From: Desulfobacteraceae bacterium | GTDB lineage: Bacteria; Desulfobacterota; DSM-4660; Desulfatiglandales; Desulfatiglandaceae | Length of the DNA: 5,170 bases | NCBI GenBank assembly: GCA_030611815.1 | Contig: JAUWPC010000252.1 | Coordinates: forward strand, 1-5,170 | Direction: 5' to 3' | Shown here: piece after piece, positions 5,128-5,170 of the stretch | How the letters are laid out: the number at the start of each line of letters is the position of its first letter | How positions within the stretch are numbered: position 1 is the stretch's first letter | Notes under the pieces: generated by a model | Seen by the model: the letters and a program-made list of their open reading frames with translations, nothing else | Databases searched by the model: none | What the model was told of the DNA's origin: nothing | Translations under genes and position numbers: made by a program

Positions 5128-5170
5128 CTATTCCTTAAACTCGTTTACAACACGAACAATGCCATCTTTC
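5128..5170 (-). CDS. 3' end of an unidentified gene (partial)
   Basis: Reading the minus strand inwards from the right edge, one frame gives thirteen codons, KDGIVRVVNEFKE, followed by a TAG stop at 5130-5128. The composition looks protein-like, and the gene lies on the same strand and just upstream of the redox genes. The other two frames stop sooner or give less plausible peptides. The fragment is too short to name; it could be a regulator or another member of the cluster. The stop lies 108 bases before the next start codon, so the two genes may share a transcript. The call rests only on an open frame and position, so confidence is modest. Confidence 0.4.
   Translation of the reverse strand, partial: KDGIVRVVNEFKE

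Overview
The window carries one gene train, all on the minus strand, so transcription runs from the right end to the left end. It is an arsenic-resistance (acr3-type) cluster in which the arsenite efflux pump is surrounded by an unusually large set of thiol-redox proteins. The gene types (small TM0996-type redox-disulfide proteins, a DGC-domain protein, CcdA, long Acr3), the strong Shine-Dalgarno sites, the mid-range base composition and the short dispersed-type repeats suggest an anaerobic bacterium of the Desulfobacterota (delta-proteobacterial, sulfate-reducer-like) kind. This is inference; there is no rRNA or other phylogenetic marker in the window.

Right to left: the last codons of an unidentified gene (5170-5128); a 108-base gap with a dispersed-type repeat and a 12-bp inverted repeat; a 170-aa two-part protein with a C-terminal CxxC thioredoxin fold (5019-4507), whose last codons lie in a heptamer repeat; a 77-aa stand-alone protein of the same redox-disulfide type (4474-4241); a 141-aa DGC-domain, probably metal-binding protein (4214-3789); a 307-aa exported protein joining a SurA-like chaperone region to a thioredoxin domain (3691-2768); a 154-aa membrane-anchored thioredoxin (2767-2303); a 235-aa CcdA-like electron-transfer membrane protein (2259-1552); an Acr3 arsenite permease (1465-266); a 71-aa unknown protein (244-29); and the first codons of another gene (32-1).

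Spacing is tight (from a 4-base overlap to 97 bases), nearly every start has a good ribosome-binding site, and no intrinsic terminator is visible between genes, so the set is probably one operon. The likely logic: cytoplasmic CxxC proteins handle electrons on the inside, CcdA carries reducing power through the membrane, and two extracytoplasmic thioredoxins receive it, while Acr3 exports arsenite. The DGC protein may bind or hand over the metalloid or a metal. No arsR and no recognisable arsenate reductase lie inside the window; they may be just outside. How the relay connects to arsenic (protecting thiols from arsenite, reducing arsenate, or repairing exported proteins) cannot be read from sequence alone.
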